36,326 nucleotides of DNA from Jiangella endophytica (GCF_003427025.1 NZ_QVAI01000034.1:1-36326); one strand, 5' to 3'; counted from the stretch's first letter, positions 25,886-35,640 are shown. The notes: generated by a model not told the origin, from the letters alone. Translations and numbers: made by a program.

Positions 25886-26482
25886 TCAGGACGCGTGCCG
25901 CGCCTTGCGGTCCTGTTCGTCGGCGTCCTTGGCCTGGGCGCCGGGTGCCTGCGCGGCCGGCGTCAGCGGCTCGTCGGCGCGTGCCTCGACCGCCTCGATC
26001 AGCTTGATGTCGGCCTGCGTGTGCAGGATCGCCGCCTCGATGGTGAGGGCCGCGAGCGCGTCGTGCTGATGCGTGCGCCGGCTGGTGCGCAACGTCTGCA
26101 GCTCGGCCAGGCGGGAGTCGTGCTGGATGCGGCAGACCTCACGGATGGCGTCGGGGCCACGCCGTCCCGCGGCGAGCACCTTGAGGATGAAGTCGTCGCG
26201 GTAGCCCGACGTGCGCGTGGTCGGCGTGGCCAGCCAGTCGTCGAGGTCGCTGCGTCCGGCCGACGTGATGAGGTAGACGGTGCGGTCGGGCCGGGAGTCC
26301 TGCGGCACGGTGTGCGAACTGACCATGCCGTCGCGGTGCAACCGGTCGAGGATCTGGTAGACGTGGCCGATGTTCAGCCCACCCCACTGGGGTCCGACGG
26401 CCTTCTCGAAGTTCGCCTTGAGCTCATACCCGTAGCTGGGTCCGTCGGCCAGCAGGGCGAGAACGGCATGCTGAAGCGGCAC
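25886..26482 (-). CDS. PadR family transcriptional regulator
   Basis: This protein of 198 residues has an N-terminal winged helix (PLQHAVLALLADGPSYGYEL, then IGHVYQILDRLHRDGMV) and a long helical C-terminal dimerisation arm with TIEAAILHTQADIKLIEAVE. The frame opens upstream to 26521, but TACAGT (26494-26489) lies six bases before the GTG at 26482, so that GTG is the probable leaderless start. It is divergent from a MacB-like ABC transporter, a classic PadR arrangement, and probably represses it and itself. Confidence 0.87.
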   Translation of the reverse strand: MPLQHAVLALLADGPSYGYELKANFEKAVGPQWGGLNIGHVYQILDRLHRDGMVSSHTVPQDSRPDRTVYLITSAGRSDLDDWLATPTTRTSGYRDDFILKVLAAGRRGPDAIREVCRIQHDSRLAELQTLRTSRRTHQHDALAALTIEAAILHTQADIKLIEAVEARADEPLTPAAQAPGAQAKDADEQDRKARHAS

Positions 26483-26488
26483 TCTCAC

Positions 26489-26516
26489 ACTGTAAGGGTG
26501 AACCGGCCGTTCCACC
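26489..26516 (-). promoter_or_regulatory. padR promoter with imperfect palindrome
   Basis: TACAGT (26494-26489) is the -10. Upstream, 26497-26516 forms an imperfect palindrome, GGTGAACCGGCCGTTCCACC on the plus strand, with 16 of 20 bases symmetric. It covers the spacer and -35 region, so it may be the PadR operator. Confidence 0.4.
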
Positions 26517-26700
26517 GACATTCACACCCCGTGATCCGTGGTCGTGGCGACTGTCATGTCACCCCGACGGGGCGCGAACCGCCTGGTAAGCGCGTTCCGG
26601 CCCCCTCGGAGCGGAAGTGTGAACGGCATCCGGGACGCCCAGGGGTTGCGCCGGGATGAGACAATCAGGCCCTGACCGTTTGTCGCACTGAGTCGAAGGT

Positions 26701-26712
26701 CATGATGATCAG
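26701..26712 (+). promoter_or_regulatory. -10 box CATGAT of the ABC ATPase gene
   Basis: CATGAT (26701-26706) lies six bases before the ATG at 26713; TTTGTC (26679-26684) 16 bases upstream may be the -35. It suggests another leaderless start. Confidence 0.4.
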
Positions 26713-27501
<789 letters not shown>

Positions 27502-27531
27502 TCGTGGCCGCGCGCCGACCGGCCCGCCGGT

Positions 27532-27830
27532 GTGGAGTTGCGCGACCACACGTTCGGCTACGCTCCCGATCATGCGCCGGTACTGCGTGGCGTCTCGTTC
27601 GCCATCCCACCTGGTGCGACGGGCGCTCGGGAGGGGGCCGGCGGCGAGTCCAAGATCCCCATGCCGCTCCGCCGACTCGACCAGCCGGTGGCGGGCAGCA
27701 TCCGCCGCGACGGCCACGGCCGCGCCGTCGCCGGTGGCCTGCGACGGCAGGCCGCACGGGTGCGTGGCCATGCTGAGCCGGGTGTCCGGCGGCGAGCACG
27801 CCCGGCCGCACGGCCGCCAGGCGGACGGGA
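27532..27830 (+). pseudogene. Decayed ATPase domain of an ABC exporter
   Basis: From GTG 27532 the frame reads VELRDHTFGYAPDHAPVLRG, then VSFAIPPGATG, which is the start of an exporter nucleotide-binding domain. The following Walker A is destroyed (GAREGAGGESKI where VGATGAGKSTI is expected), but AGSIRRDGHGRAVAGGLRRQ still matches the stretch before the Q-loop. In another frame, near 27765-27800, LSRVSGGEHARPHGR resembles the ABC signature. Large parts between them are missing. The remnant lies between the intact ATPase and permease genes and has the same orientation. No intact exporter TM domain is nearby. Confidence 0.65.
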
Positions 27831-27845
27831 TCAGGAGGCCGGCCG

Positions 27846-30716
27846 ATGCCGCCGGCTGACCACGGCGGCCCCGGCGGCGGCGGGGACAGCGGCGGCGGCA
27901 GCAACGCCCGTCGCGCTGTCGCTCGCCTGCGCCGCGCCCTCGGCCGGTTCCGCGGCCCCGGCACCGCGCGGCCGGGCGTCGGCCCGCTGGTCCTCGCCCA
28001 GCTGCGCGCCCACTGGGGCCGGGCGCTGGCACTGGGGCTCGGCGTGGTCGCGGCGACGTCGGTGTTCACCGTGCTCACCGGCGCCTCGGAGGTCGAGCGG
28101 CTGGAGCTGCGCGGCGAGGTGGCCGCCGCCCAGAGTCCGTACCACATCCTGGTCCGCCCGCCCGGGACCCGCAGCGACCTCGAGGCCGAGCGCGGGCTGG
28201 TGCGGCCGTACCAGCTGTCGGGCCAGTTCGGCGGCATCTCGCTGGACGACTACGACGCCATCCGCGCCATCGGCGGGGTCGAGGTGGCCGCACCGGTCGC
28301 GATGGTCGGCTACGTCATGCACGGCATACAGATCGCCATCGACGTCGGCCCGCGCACCGACGCCCGCCGGGAGCTGCTGGTCGCCGACGTCGTGTACATG
28401 AGCGACCGCGGCCTGACCGAGATCGAGCGGCCGTCCGCGTCGTTCTCCTACGTCACGCCGAACACCATCTCCGTGCTGGGCCAGCTCAACGACAGCGGCG
28501 CGCCGCACGGGCGGGCCGAGACCATGCCCGACGGCTCCGTCGCCCTGGTGTGCCCGCTGCGCCCCTACGGCGGCGACATCGCCGACTCGCCCGCCATCGC
28601 GGCCCGCGAGCGCAGCAGTCAGTGCTTCACGACCCGGCCGCGCGGCGACTCGCCGCGGCGCAACCTGCAGGCCCCGCCGCGGCGCTCGGTCACCCTGGAG
28701 TGGTCGTTCCCGGTGCTGGTGGCGGCGGTCGACCCGGAGCAGGAGGCCGCACTGACCGGCGACGGCGAGGTGCCGGAGTCGCTGCGGGCGCTGGCCGGCG
28801 CCGGGCCCGCCACCGGCACCCGGCCCGTCCCGGTCCTCGTCCCCGCGAAGCCGAACATCGACGTCCAGGCCGAGGTGCGGGTGCGCCGGCTGCCCGACGA
28901 GACGGCCGACCGGTTCGCGGCCGGCGTTCCGCTGGACGAGATCGGCGACCTGCTCGCCACCCCGGGTCCGGTCGTCGCCACCGACCTGATCACCGCCGAC
29001 CGCGCCTACAAGGAGGTGCTCCGGCAGGCGACCGAGAGCCCGGTGAGCATCCTGGTCGACAGCTTCTGGACCACCGAGCCGACGGCGTACGACGTCGGCG
29101 CCCGCGGGGTGCTGAAACCGCGCACGGTCGAGAACCCGCAGGACGTCTGGCGCTCGTCGGTGCGCATCGAGGGCTACGTGCCGACGCCGGCCGTCGTCGC
29201 CGACACCGGGTTCCGGGCCGTCCGCCCGCACCCCGGCTCGGCGGTCTCGCAGACCGGCGACACGCTGCCGCAGCTGGGTATCGCCGGCTTCTTCGAGCCG
29301 GCCGACTTCGAGGCGGCCGGTTACGACGGCGCGCGCGGCCTGCCCGCCGCCGACGCACGCAGCCGGGAGCTGCTCGGCGGCCGGCCGCTCCTGTCGTCCG
29401 GCAGCCCCGGCGCCTACAACCTGGGCCCGCCGACGGCGTTCATCCGGCTGTCCGACCTCGGCACGTTCACCGGCTCCGGCATCGAGCTGGCCGACCCCGA
29501 CGCGCCGGTCAGCGCGATCCGCGTCCGCGTCGACGGCGTCGACGGCGTCAGCCCGGTCGAGCGCGAGCGGGTCCGGCTGGTGGCCGACCAGATTCGCGTC
29601 GAGACCGGCCTCGACGTCGACATCGTCCTCGGCAGCGCGGCCACCGAGCAGACGGTGCAGCTGCCGGCCGGCGCGTACGGCCGGCCGGAGCTGGCGCTGA
29701 CCGAGACCTGGATGCGCCAGGGCGTCGTCGCCGCCGTCATGCAGGCCGTCGATCACAAGAGCGTGGCGCTGTTCGTGCTGGTCCTGGCCGTGAGCACGCT
29801 GTTCGTCGCCAACGTCTCGGCGGCGTCCGCGCGGTCCCGGCGGGGCGAGCTGGCGGTGCTGAGCCGGGTCGGCTGGAGCCGCGCGCAGCTGCTGCGGCTG
29901 CTGCTGGCCGAGGTGCTGCTGGTCGGCGGCGCCGCGGGGATCGTCGGCGCGCTGGTCTCGGTGGCGGTCGGCTGGATCACCGGCCTGGAGGTGACGCTGG
30001 CGCGCGCCGTTGTCGCCGTGCCGGTGGCGGTGGTCGTCGCGCTGGTCGCGGCGGCGTGGCCGGCGTGGCGGGCGTCGAAGCCGTCGATCAAGGGGATGCA
30101 GCAGCCGCGGGCGACGCCCGGCCAGCGCGCGCCGGTGGTGCGCGGGGTGCGCGCGCCGGTGGTGCGCGGGGTGCGGACGCTGGCGGTCGCCAACGTGGTC
30201 CGCTCGCCCGGGCGGACCGGGCTCGGCGTGCTCGTCGTCGCGCTCGGGTGCGCCGCGTTGACCGCACTGCTCGGCATCACTCTGGCGTTCAACGGCGCCG
30301 TCGTCGGGTCCGTGCTGGGCGACGCCGTCTCCGTGCGGGCCCGCGAGATCGATTACGTCGCCGTCCTGGTGACGGTCCTGCTGTCCAGCATCGCCGTCGC
30401 CGACGTCGTCTTCCTCAACATCCGCGACCGGAGGGCCGAGTTCGCCGTCCTTCAGGCGGTCGGCTGGGGCGACGGCCGGGTGCGCCGGGTCGTGCTGGCC
30501 GAGGCGGCGCTGATCGGCCTCACCGGCGCGGTCTGCGGCACCGTCGCCGGGCTGGCGATCGCCGCCGGGCTGGCCGGCGAGCTGCACGCGGAGCTGCTGG
30601 TGGCCGCGGCGACCACCCTGGCCGGCGGCACCGCGATCCCGGTGCTGGCCAGCCTGGTCCCGGTCGCCGCGCTGCGCCGCATGACGGTCGCGTCGACCCT
30701 GACGAGGGACGCTTAG
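27846..30716 (+). CDS. FtsX-like ABC transporter permease
   Basis: This 956-residue membrane protein has one hydrophobic segment near residues 60-80, then a very large extracytoplasmic domain (about 85-635), and two FtsX modules with seven further segments. The first module is at about 640-750 (SVALFVLVLAVSTLFVANVS) and the second at about 785-950. Motifs RRGELAVLSRVGWSRAQLLR and RAEFAVLQAVGWGDGRVRRV are the paired FtsX coupling helices. It should act with the ATPase at 26713-27501. The ATG has a perfect AGGAGG (27833-27838) seven bases upstream. A perfect 24-bp duplication encodes RAPVVRGV twice between the modules. Confidence 0.9.
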   Translation: MPPADHGGPGGGGDSGGGSNARRAVARLRRALGRFRGPGTARPGVGPLVLAQLRAHWGRALALGLGVVAATSVFTVLTGASEVERLELRGEVAAAQSPYHILVRPPGTRSDLEAERGLVRPYQLSGQFGGISLDDYDAIRAIGGVEVAAPVAMVGYVMHGIQIAIDVGPRTDARRELLVADVVYMSDRGLTEIERPSASFSYVTPNTISVLGQLNDSGAPHGRAETMPDGSVALVCPLRPYGGDIADSPAIAARERSSQCFTTRPRGDSPRRNLQAPPRRSVTLEWSFPVLVAAVDPEQEAALTGDGEVPESLRALAGAGPATGTRPVPVLVPAKPNIDVQAEVRVRRLPDETADRFAAGVPLDEIGDLLATPGPVVATDLITADRAYKEVLRQATESPVSILVDSFWTTEPTAYDVGARGVLKPRTVENPQDVWRSSVRIEGYVPTPAVVADTGFRAVRPHPGSAVSQTGDTLPQLGIAGFFEPADFEAAGYDGARGLPAADARSRELLGGRPLLSSGSPGAYNLGPPTAFIRLSDLGTFTGSGIELADPDAPVSAIRVRVDGVDGVSPVERERVRLVADQIRVETGLDVDIVLGSAATEQTVQLPAGAYGRPELALTETWMRQGVVAAVMQAVDHKSVALFVLVLAVSTLFVANVSAASARSRRGELAVLSRVGWSRAQLLRLLLAEVLLVGGAAGIVGALVSVAVGWITGLEVTLARAVVAVPVAVVVALVAAAWPAWRASKPSIKGMQQPRATPGQRAPVVRGVRAPVVRGVRTLAVANVVRSPGRTGLGVLVVALGCAALTALLGITLAFNGAVVGSVLGDAVSVRAREIDYVAVLVTVLLSSIAVADVVFLNIRDRRAEFAVLQAVGWGDGRVRRVVLAEAALIGLTGAVCGTVAGLAIAAGLAGELHAELLVAAATTLAGGTAIPVLASLVPVAALRRMTVASTLTRDA
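30127..30174 (+). repeat. 24-bp in-frame tandem duplication in the permease gene
   Basis: 30127-30150 and 30151-30174 are identical and encode the octapeptide RAPVVRGV twice in the cytoplasmic linker between the FtsX modules. A recent slippage event is likely. Confidence 0.9.
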
Positions 30717-30730
30717 GGACGCTCAGGGAC
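30705..30730 (+). repeat. AGGGAC at ten-base period across the permease stop codon
   Basis: AGGGAC occurs at 30705, 30715 and 30725, with GCTT and GCTC between the copies. The TAG stop (30714-30716) lies in the second interval. Confidence 0.75.
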
Positions 30731-30786
30731 GGAGGTGCGGAGGATACTCCGCCGGCTCCGCATCCTCCGCACCTCCGTCCCTGAGC
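30721..30786 (+). terminator. 25-bp perfect inverted repeat after the permease
   Basis: 30721-30745 is perfectly complementary to 30762-30786, with a 16-base loop. It begins five bases after the permease stop. It is much longer than a normal terminator stem. No U-tract follows. A terminator is the simplest reading; a small palindromic mobile element is an alternative. Confidence 0.75.
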
Positions 30787-30909
30787 CCCGCGGCCTCTCC
30801 ACGCGCGCGACGGCCATGGTTCGTCCGGCCGATCGCGCGCGGACACGTGTGCGCCACCTCCGATTGGTCCGATATGCGGGATCACGTGTTCTCATCGGAG
30901 GTTCCGCAG

Positions 30910-32796
30910 ATGTCCGACACCCCTACCGGTCGTGCCGGCGGCGTCGCCCGCCGCCGTCTCCTGCAGGGCGCCCTCGCGGCGCCCGCCGCGCTCGCCGTCC
31001 CCGGCCTCGTCGGCGGTGCCGCCGGCACCGCGGCCGCCGCGCCCGTCGTCCCGCCCACGCCGGCCGGGTTCGACCCGGACAGTCCGCGGTTCGCCATCGC
31101 CGTCCTGCCGGACACCCAGTACCTCTTCGACGAGGACCGCTCCGACCCGGAGCCGCTGGCGACGACGTTCGGCTACCTGCGCGAGCAACGGGGCCTCGCC
31201 AACGTCGCGTTCATGACGCATCTCGGCGACGTCACCGAGCACGGCACGCAGGACGAGATCGACCTCGCCGACCGGACGTTCGAGGCGCTCGACGGCGTCG
31301 TGCCGTTCAGCGTGCTGGCCGGCAACCACGACATCCCCGGCGGCGACGACCAGCGCGGCGACACGCCGTACCTGCGTGCGTTCGGCCCGTCCCGGTTCAC
31401 CGGCAGCGAGACGTTCGGCGGCTCGTCGCCGGACGGCTACAACAGCTTCCACGTCATCCCGGCCGCCGGCCGCGAGTGGCTGGTGCTGGCGCTGGACTGG
31501 CGGGTCTCCGACGCCGGCCTGGCGTGGGCCCGCGGCGTCGTCGACGCGCACCCGGAGCTGCCCGCGATCGTCACCACGCACGACCTCGCCTACGCCGGTG
31601 ACGAGGGTGCGGCGCAGCTGTCCGGCAACGGGCAGCGGCTGTGGGACGGGCTGATCCGCGGCAAGGACCAGATCGTCCTCGCGCTCGGCGGGCACTACTG
31701 GCCGCCCGGCCGCACCGTCCTCACCAACGACGCCGGCCACGAGGTGCACGTCCACATCACCAACTACCAGGACCGTTACTACGGCGGCGCCGGCATGATC
31801 CGGCTCTACCAGTTCGACCTGGTCCGCAACACCATCGACGTCGAGACGTTCGCGCCGTGGTTCCTGACGCGCGAGGCGGGGGAGCGGCCGCCGCTGGGCG
31901 CGGAGGTCATCGAGCTCACCAGCGACGTCGACCGCTTCAGCCTGCCGGTCGACTTCACGGCGCGGTTCGCGGGCTTCGCGCCGGACCCGACGCCGCCGTC
32001 GCGCCCGCCGACCCGCGTCGTCGGCCGCGACACCGTCGCGTACTGGCGGTTCGACACGCTCGGCCTGCGCGGCCGGGTCGAGGAGGGCGCCTCCGTCGCC
32101 GACGGCGCCGTCGCGCAGGACCTCACCCGCAAGGGCAACGACCTCGTCGTGCGGCGGCTGCACTCCTCGGCGTCCGGCCTGCTCACCCGCTCGCTCGACC
32201 ACCACGACGGCGCGCCCGCCCACGCCAGCCTCCGCTTCGACGGCGGCCAGTCGCCCAACCGGGGCGCGATCCTCGAGGCCGTCGAGGGCGCCCCGATCAA
32301 CCAGGAGAAGTTCCTCGGCGGCTACACGATCGAGGTCTTCCTCAAGCTGCCCGAGCCGTTCGAGGGCAACCACGCCTGGATGGGCGTCTTCAGCTGGCAG
32401 GGCCGGGCCGGCGACGCGGGCAAGACCGCCGGCTACTCGCCGCTCGAGCCGACCTGCAGCCTCAACGTGTCGCCCGAGCGCTTCCTGCAGTACGTCCTCT
32501 ACCCGCACGTCGAGGACGCGTCCCCGACGTCGTGGAGCCACGCCCTCCCGGTCGGGCGCTGGTTCCACGTCGCGGTCGTCAACGACGGCGCGCAGACGGT
32601 CGTGTGGGTCGAGGGCTCGCCGATCGCCCGCAACCCGAAGCAGCCGGCGCACGGCATCGCGACGCTCGGCCGGCCGTTCACGCTCGGCGCGACCGGCTGG
32701 GACCTCGGCTTCGGCCAGGGCTTCTACGGACACCTCGGTGACGTCCGGATCAGCCGGCGGGCGCTGGAGCCGGCGGAGTTCATGGCACCGTTCTGA
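30910..32796 (+). CDS. Tat-exported metallophosphoesterase with LamG-like domain
   Basis: This 628-residue protein starts with a twin-arginine signal (VARRRLLQGALAAPAAL, probable cleavage after GTAAAA at about 44). The calcineurin-like phosphoesterase domain has D in AVLPDTQY, GD in THLGDVTEHG, GNHD in LAGNHDIPGG and H in TTHDLAY. The final GHxH motif is altered to GGHYWPPG. A C-terminal concanavalin/LamG-like domain (about 375-625, from VAYWRFDTLGLRG) probably binds a glycan or surface polymer. ATG 30910 has GGAGG eight bases upstream. It is a single gene, possibly for phosphate release outside the cell; the substrate is unknown. Confidence 0.88.
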   Translation: MSDTPTGRAGGVARRRLLQGALAAPAALAVPGLVGGAAGTAAAAPVVPPTPAGFDPDSPRFAIAVLPDTQYLFDEDRSDPEPLATTFGYLREQRGLANVAFMTHLGDVTEHGTQDEIDLADRTFEALDGVVPFSVLAGNHDIPGGDDQRGDTPYLRAFGPSRFTGSETFGGSSPDGYNSFHVIPAAGREWLVLALDWRVSDAGLAWARGVVDAHPELPAIVTTHDLAYAGDEGAAQLSGNGQRLWDGLIRGKDQIVLALGGHYWPPGRTVLTNDAGHEVHVHITNYQDRYYGGAGMIRLYQFDLVRNTIDVETFAPWFLTREAGERPPLGAEVIELTSDVDRFSLPVDFTARFAGFAPDPTPPSRPPTRVVGRDTVAYWRFDTLGLRGRVEEGASVADGAVAQDLTRKGNDLVVRRLHSSASGLLTRSLDHHDGAPAHASLRFDGGQSPNRGAILEAVEGAPINQEKFLGGYTIEVFLKLPEPFEGNHAWMGVFSWQGRAGDAGKTAGYSPLEPTCSLNVSPERFLQYVLYPHVEDASPTSWSHALPVGRWFHVAVVNDGAQTVVWVEGSPIARNPKQPAHGIATLGRPFTLGATGWDLGFGQGFYGHLGDVRISRRALEPAEFMAPF

Positions 32797-32821
32797 CGGC
32801 GCTGCGGCTCTCACCCGCGAC

Positions 32822-32848
32822 GGGTGGCGCTCGGGATGGGCGCCACCC
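32822..32848 (+). terminator. Terminator hairpin after the phosphoesterase
   Basis: GGGTGGCGC (32822-32830) pairs perfectly with GCGCCACCC (32840-32848) around a nine-base loop, 25 bases after the stop. Confidence 0.7.
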
Positions 32849-32980
32849 CCGTCGCCGCCCGGCTCGGACAAGGCGGCCTAAGAATTTTCCCTGTCAAGTC
32901 CGCAGGTGAGAGGGCAGATCGACGCCACTTGTACGCCTCTACTACAGACTGTGGACGTTTCGGTAGGTCACCATAGGGGC

Positions 32981-34099
32981 GTGGCGATCGATGAACGGAC
33001 CACCACAAAGACCCGGCGGCGTGCGATTTTCGGCAGCACGCGCCGGGTCGTCGGCATGCTGGCCGTGCTCGCGATCCTCGTGGTCGTGGGCGTCCTCATC
33101 GTGCCCTCGGTACTGCCGAACCTGATCGCCTCCATGCGGCGCAACCCGTACGTCCCGGTCATGGTCGCGACGTTCTGGATCATGGCGACCATCGCGTCCA
33201 TCACCGGCAAGCGGGCCATCGCCGACGGCTACCTGACGTGGTCCGGCGCGGCGGCGGCGCACATCGGCGGCACGGTCGCCAACCGCGTCGTCCCGGCCGG
33301 CGTCGGCTCGGCCGGAGTGTTCGTCGCGGCCCTGCACCGCGGTGGCGCCTCCAACACGACGGCCGCGGGCGTGGTCGCGCTGTGGGCGGTGGCGGGCGGG
33401 CTGGCGCACGGGTCCGGCCTGCTGCTGGGCGTCGCCTGGCTGCGCGAGGGCTGGAGTGGACTCGTCACCGTGGCCGCTCTGGCGACGGTACTGGTGGTCG
33501 CGGTGCGACTGCTGCTGCGACGCCTCGCGGCCCGGCGCGCCGCCCGGCCGGTCGCGGTCGCCGTCACGACGACGCTGCCCAGCCGCCAGAGCAAGCTGCA
33601 GCGGCTGCGGGCGTCGGCGCGCGACGCCGTCGCGGCGGTGCGGGCCCGGCCGGTGCTGGCGCTGGCCGCGCTGCTCGCCCAGCTGGCCGCCGCGACCTGC
33701 CTGGCGACCGGCTTCGCGCTGGCCGCCGTCGGCTTCGGCGTCGAGATCAGCATCGGCGTCGGCATGGCCGCGTACCTCGCCGGTACCGCGCTGTCCGCCG
33801 CCACCCCGACCCCCGCCGGCATCGGTTCGGCCGAGACCGCGCTGATCGGCGCGCTGATGCTGGCCGGCGCCGGCCTCGGCGAGGCACTGCCGGTGGTGTT
33901 CCTGTTCCGTGCCGTCGTGCTGATCGCACCGGTGCTCGCGGCGGCCGTCATGGCGGCGGCGTGGGTGGTCGTCCGGCTGCTGGCCGCGGCCCGCGAGCGG
34001 CGCCGCACCGCGCGGACGCCGCGAGTGCCGCACTCCCTGCTGCCCGCCGTCGTCCTGGCCATCGAGCCCGACCCCGCTCCCGACGCCGCCGCGCCCTGA
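32981..34099 (+). CDS. LPG-synthase-TM (UPF0104) family membrane protein
   Basis: This protein of 372 residues has about eight hydrophobic segments and matches the lysylphosphatidylglycerol synthase transmembrane family: AAAHIGGTVANRVVPAGVGS and GTALSAATPTPAGIGSAETA are its two hallmark loops. The aminoacyl-transferase domain of true MprF proteins is absent, so it more likely moves or flips a lipid-linked molecule, as proposed for this stand-alone family. GTG 32981 is favoured over the longer form from 32906; TAGGTC at 32964-32969 may be its -10. Its stop is one base from that of the convergent MFS gene. Confidence 0.82.
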   Translation: MAIDERTTTKTRRRAIFGSTRRVVGMLAVLAILVVVGVLIVPSVLPNLIASMRRNPYVPVMVATFWIMATIASITGKRAIADGYLTWSGAAAAHIGGTVANRVVPAGVGSAGVFVAALHRGGASNTTAAGVVALWAVAGGLAHGSGLLLGVAWLREGWSGLVTVAALATVLVVAVRLLLRRLAARRAARPVAVAVTTTLPSRQSKLQRLRASARDAVAAVRARPVLALAALLAQLAAATCLATGFALAAVGFGVEISIGVGMAAYLAGTALSAATPTPAGIGSAETALIGALMLAGAGLGEALPVVFLFRAVVLIAPVLAAAVMAAAWVVVRLLAAARERRRTARTPRVPHSLLPAVVLAIEPDPAPDAAAP

Positions 34100-34100
34100 C

Positions 34101-35531
34101 TCACGCCGCCGGTGGCTCGCGCCGGAAGGTCAGCGCCACCAGCACCGCGGCCGTCCCGATCGCCACGCTGGCCACGAAGGCGTGCGTCATGCCGGTCACC
34201 AGCACCTGCTCGGGCGTCGCGCCGTCGGCCGCGTCGCGGGTGGCCGCGCCGAACACCGTCACCAGGATCGCCAGCCCGAGGGTCGCACCGGCCTGCTGCA
34301 TGGTCTGCAGCACGCCGCCGGCCGCGCCGGCGTCGGCGGGCGGGACGCTGGTCATGATCACGACGTTCAGCGGCGCGAACGCCAGTCCCATGCCGACGCC
34401 CATGAGCAGCATCGACGGCAGCAGCCCGGCCGCGAAGCCGGTGTCCACGCCGAGCCGGGTCAGCAGCGCGACGCCGGAGGTCATCAGCAGCGTGCCGGTC
34501 ACCGCCATCGGCTTCGGGCCGAACCGCGGCAGCAGCACGGGGATCAGCCGCGACATCGCGAACACCAGCACCGCCATCGGCAGGAAGGCGAGGCCGGTGG
34601 CCAGCGCCCCGTAGCCGTGCACGTCCTGCAGGTACTGGGTGAGGAAGAAGAACATCGACATGCCGGTCGCCGGGCCGAGCAGGAAGTTGACGAACGCCGC
34701 GGCGCGGTTGCGGTCGGCGAACAGCCGCAACGGCAGCAGCGGCGCCGCCGTGCGTGCCTCCACCACCACGAACGTCACCAGGAGCAGCACACCGGCGACG
34801 AGCGAACCGGCGGTGTACCCGTCCCGCCAGCCGTCGGAGGCCGCGCGGATGAACCCGTACACCAGCGCCGCGATGCCGGCCGAGCCCGTCGCCGCGCCGA
34901 GCAGGTCGAGCCGCGCGGGATGCCGGGCCGGCTCGCGCACGTGCCGGACGGCCAGCGCGACGATCAGCGCGCCGAGGGGCACGTTGATGAACAGCACCGA
35001 CCGCCACGACAGCCATTCGGTGAGCACGCCGCCGAGAATCAGCCCGAGCGCGAAGCCGGCGCTGGCCATCCCGGAGAACAGCGCGAGCGCGCGCATCCGC
35101 GCCCGCTGCTCGCTGAACGTGGTGACCAGCAGCGCCAGCGTGCTCGGTCCGGCCATCGCGGCGCCCAGCCCCTGCACGACCCGGGCGGCGACCAGGGTCG
35201 CCGAGGAGTCCGCGAACCCGCCGGCCAGCGACGCGACGGTGAACACGGTGACGCCGGCGATCAGCAGCCGGCGGCGGCCGAGCAGGTCGCCGGCGCGGCC
35301 GCCGAGCAGCAGCAGACCGCCGAAGACCAGCGTGTACGAGTTCATCACCCACGACAGCCCGGTGGCGGAGAAGCCGAGGTCGTCGCGGATGCGGGGGAGC
35401 GCCACGTTCATCACCGTGGCGTCGAGGATGATCATCAACTGGCAGGTCAGCAGCGCGGTGAGCGCCAGTCCGGGGCGGGGGCGCGGCTGTGCCGCGGTGG
35501 CGCCGGAGGAGAGCAGGGTGGATCCAGGCAC
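34101..35531 (-). CDS. MFS drug exporter, DHA2 (EmrB/QacA) family
   Basis: This 476-residue protein has 14 hydrophobic segments, as in the DHA2 family of proton-driven drug pumps. Early TM1 motif LDATVMNVALPRIRDDLG, motif A GGRAGDLLGRRRLLIAG, and the motif C-like GFALGLILGGVLTEWLSW are clear. GTG 35531 has GGGAG five to six bases upstream. The divergent TetR gene and three copies of one operator between them show that the pump is repressor-controlled; the inducing drug cannot be told. Confidence 0.93.
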   Translation of the reverse strand: MPGSTLLSSGATAAQPRPRPGLALTALLTCQLMIILDATVMNVALPRIRDDLGFSATGLSWVMNSYTLVFGGLLLLGGRAGDLLGRRRLLIAGVTVFTVASLAGGFADSSATLVAARVVQGLGAAMAGPSTLALLVTTFSEQRARMRALALFSGMASAGFALGLILGGVLTEWLSWRSVLFINVPLGALIVALAVRHVREPARHPARLDLLGAATGSAGIAALVYGFIRAASDGWRDGYTAGSLVAGVLLLVTFVVVEARTAAPLLPLRLFADRNRAAAFVNFLLGPATGMSMFFFLTQYLQDVHGYGALATGLAFLPMAVLVFAMSRLIPVLLPRFGPKPMAVTGTLLMTSGVALLTRLGVDTGFAAGLLPSMLLMGVGMGLAFAPLNVVIMTSVPPADAGAAGGVLQTMQQAGATLGLAILVTVFGAATRDAADGATPEQVLVTGMTHAFVASVAIGTAAVLVALTFRREPPAA

Positions 35532-35558
35532 TGGGGCTCCCGGGATCGACGAAATAAG

Positions 35559-35640
35559 CGGACAGAGTCTCCGCTTCTACCGCGAGCTAGCATATGGAGA
35601 GCTTCTCCGGTTTGACAAGGGTAACCGGAGAGATTCTCCG
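35559..35640. promoter_or_regulatory. Divergent promoters with three TetR operator copies
   Basis: A 15-bp palindrome occurs three times: CGGACAGAGTCTCCG (35559-35573), TGGAGAGCTTCTCCG (35595-35609) and CGGAGAGATTCTCCG (35626-35640). The MFS promoter on the minus strand has TTGTCA (35619-35614) and TATGCT (35594-35589), with the middle copy in its spacer. The TetR promoter on the plus strand has TTGACA (35612-35617), with the third copy over its -10 region. The two -35 boxes overlap. The first copy lies just past the MFS transcription start. Confidence 0.85.

Noticed and set aside
27831..30587. 918-codon minus-strand frame opposite the permease
   Set aside because: No domain-like sequence; the plus strand has both FtsX modules and a perfect ribosome binding site.
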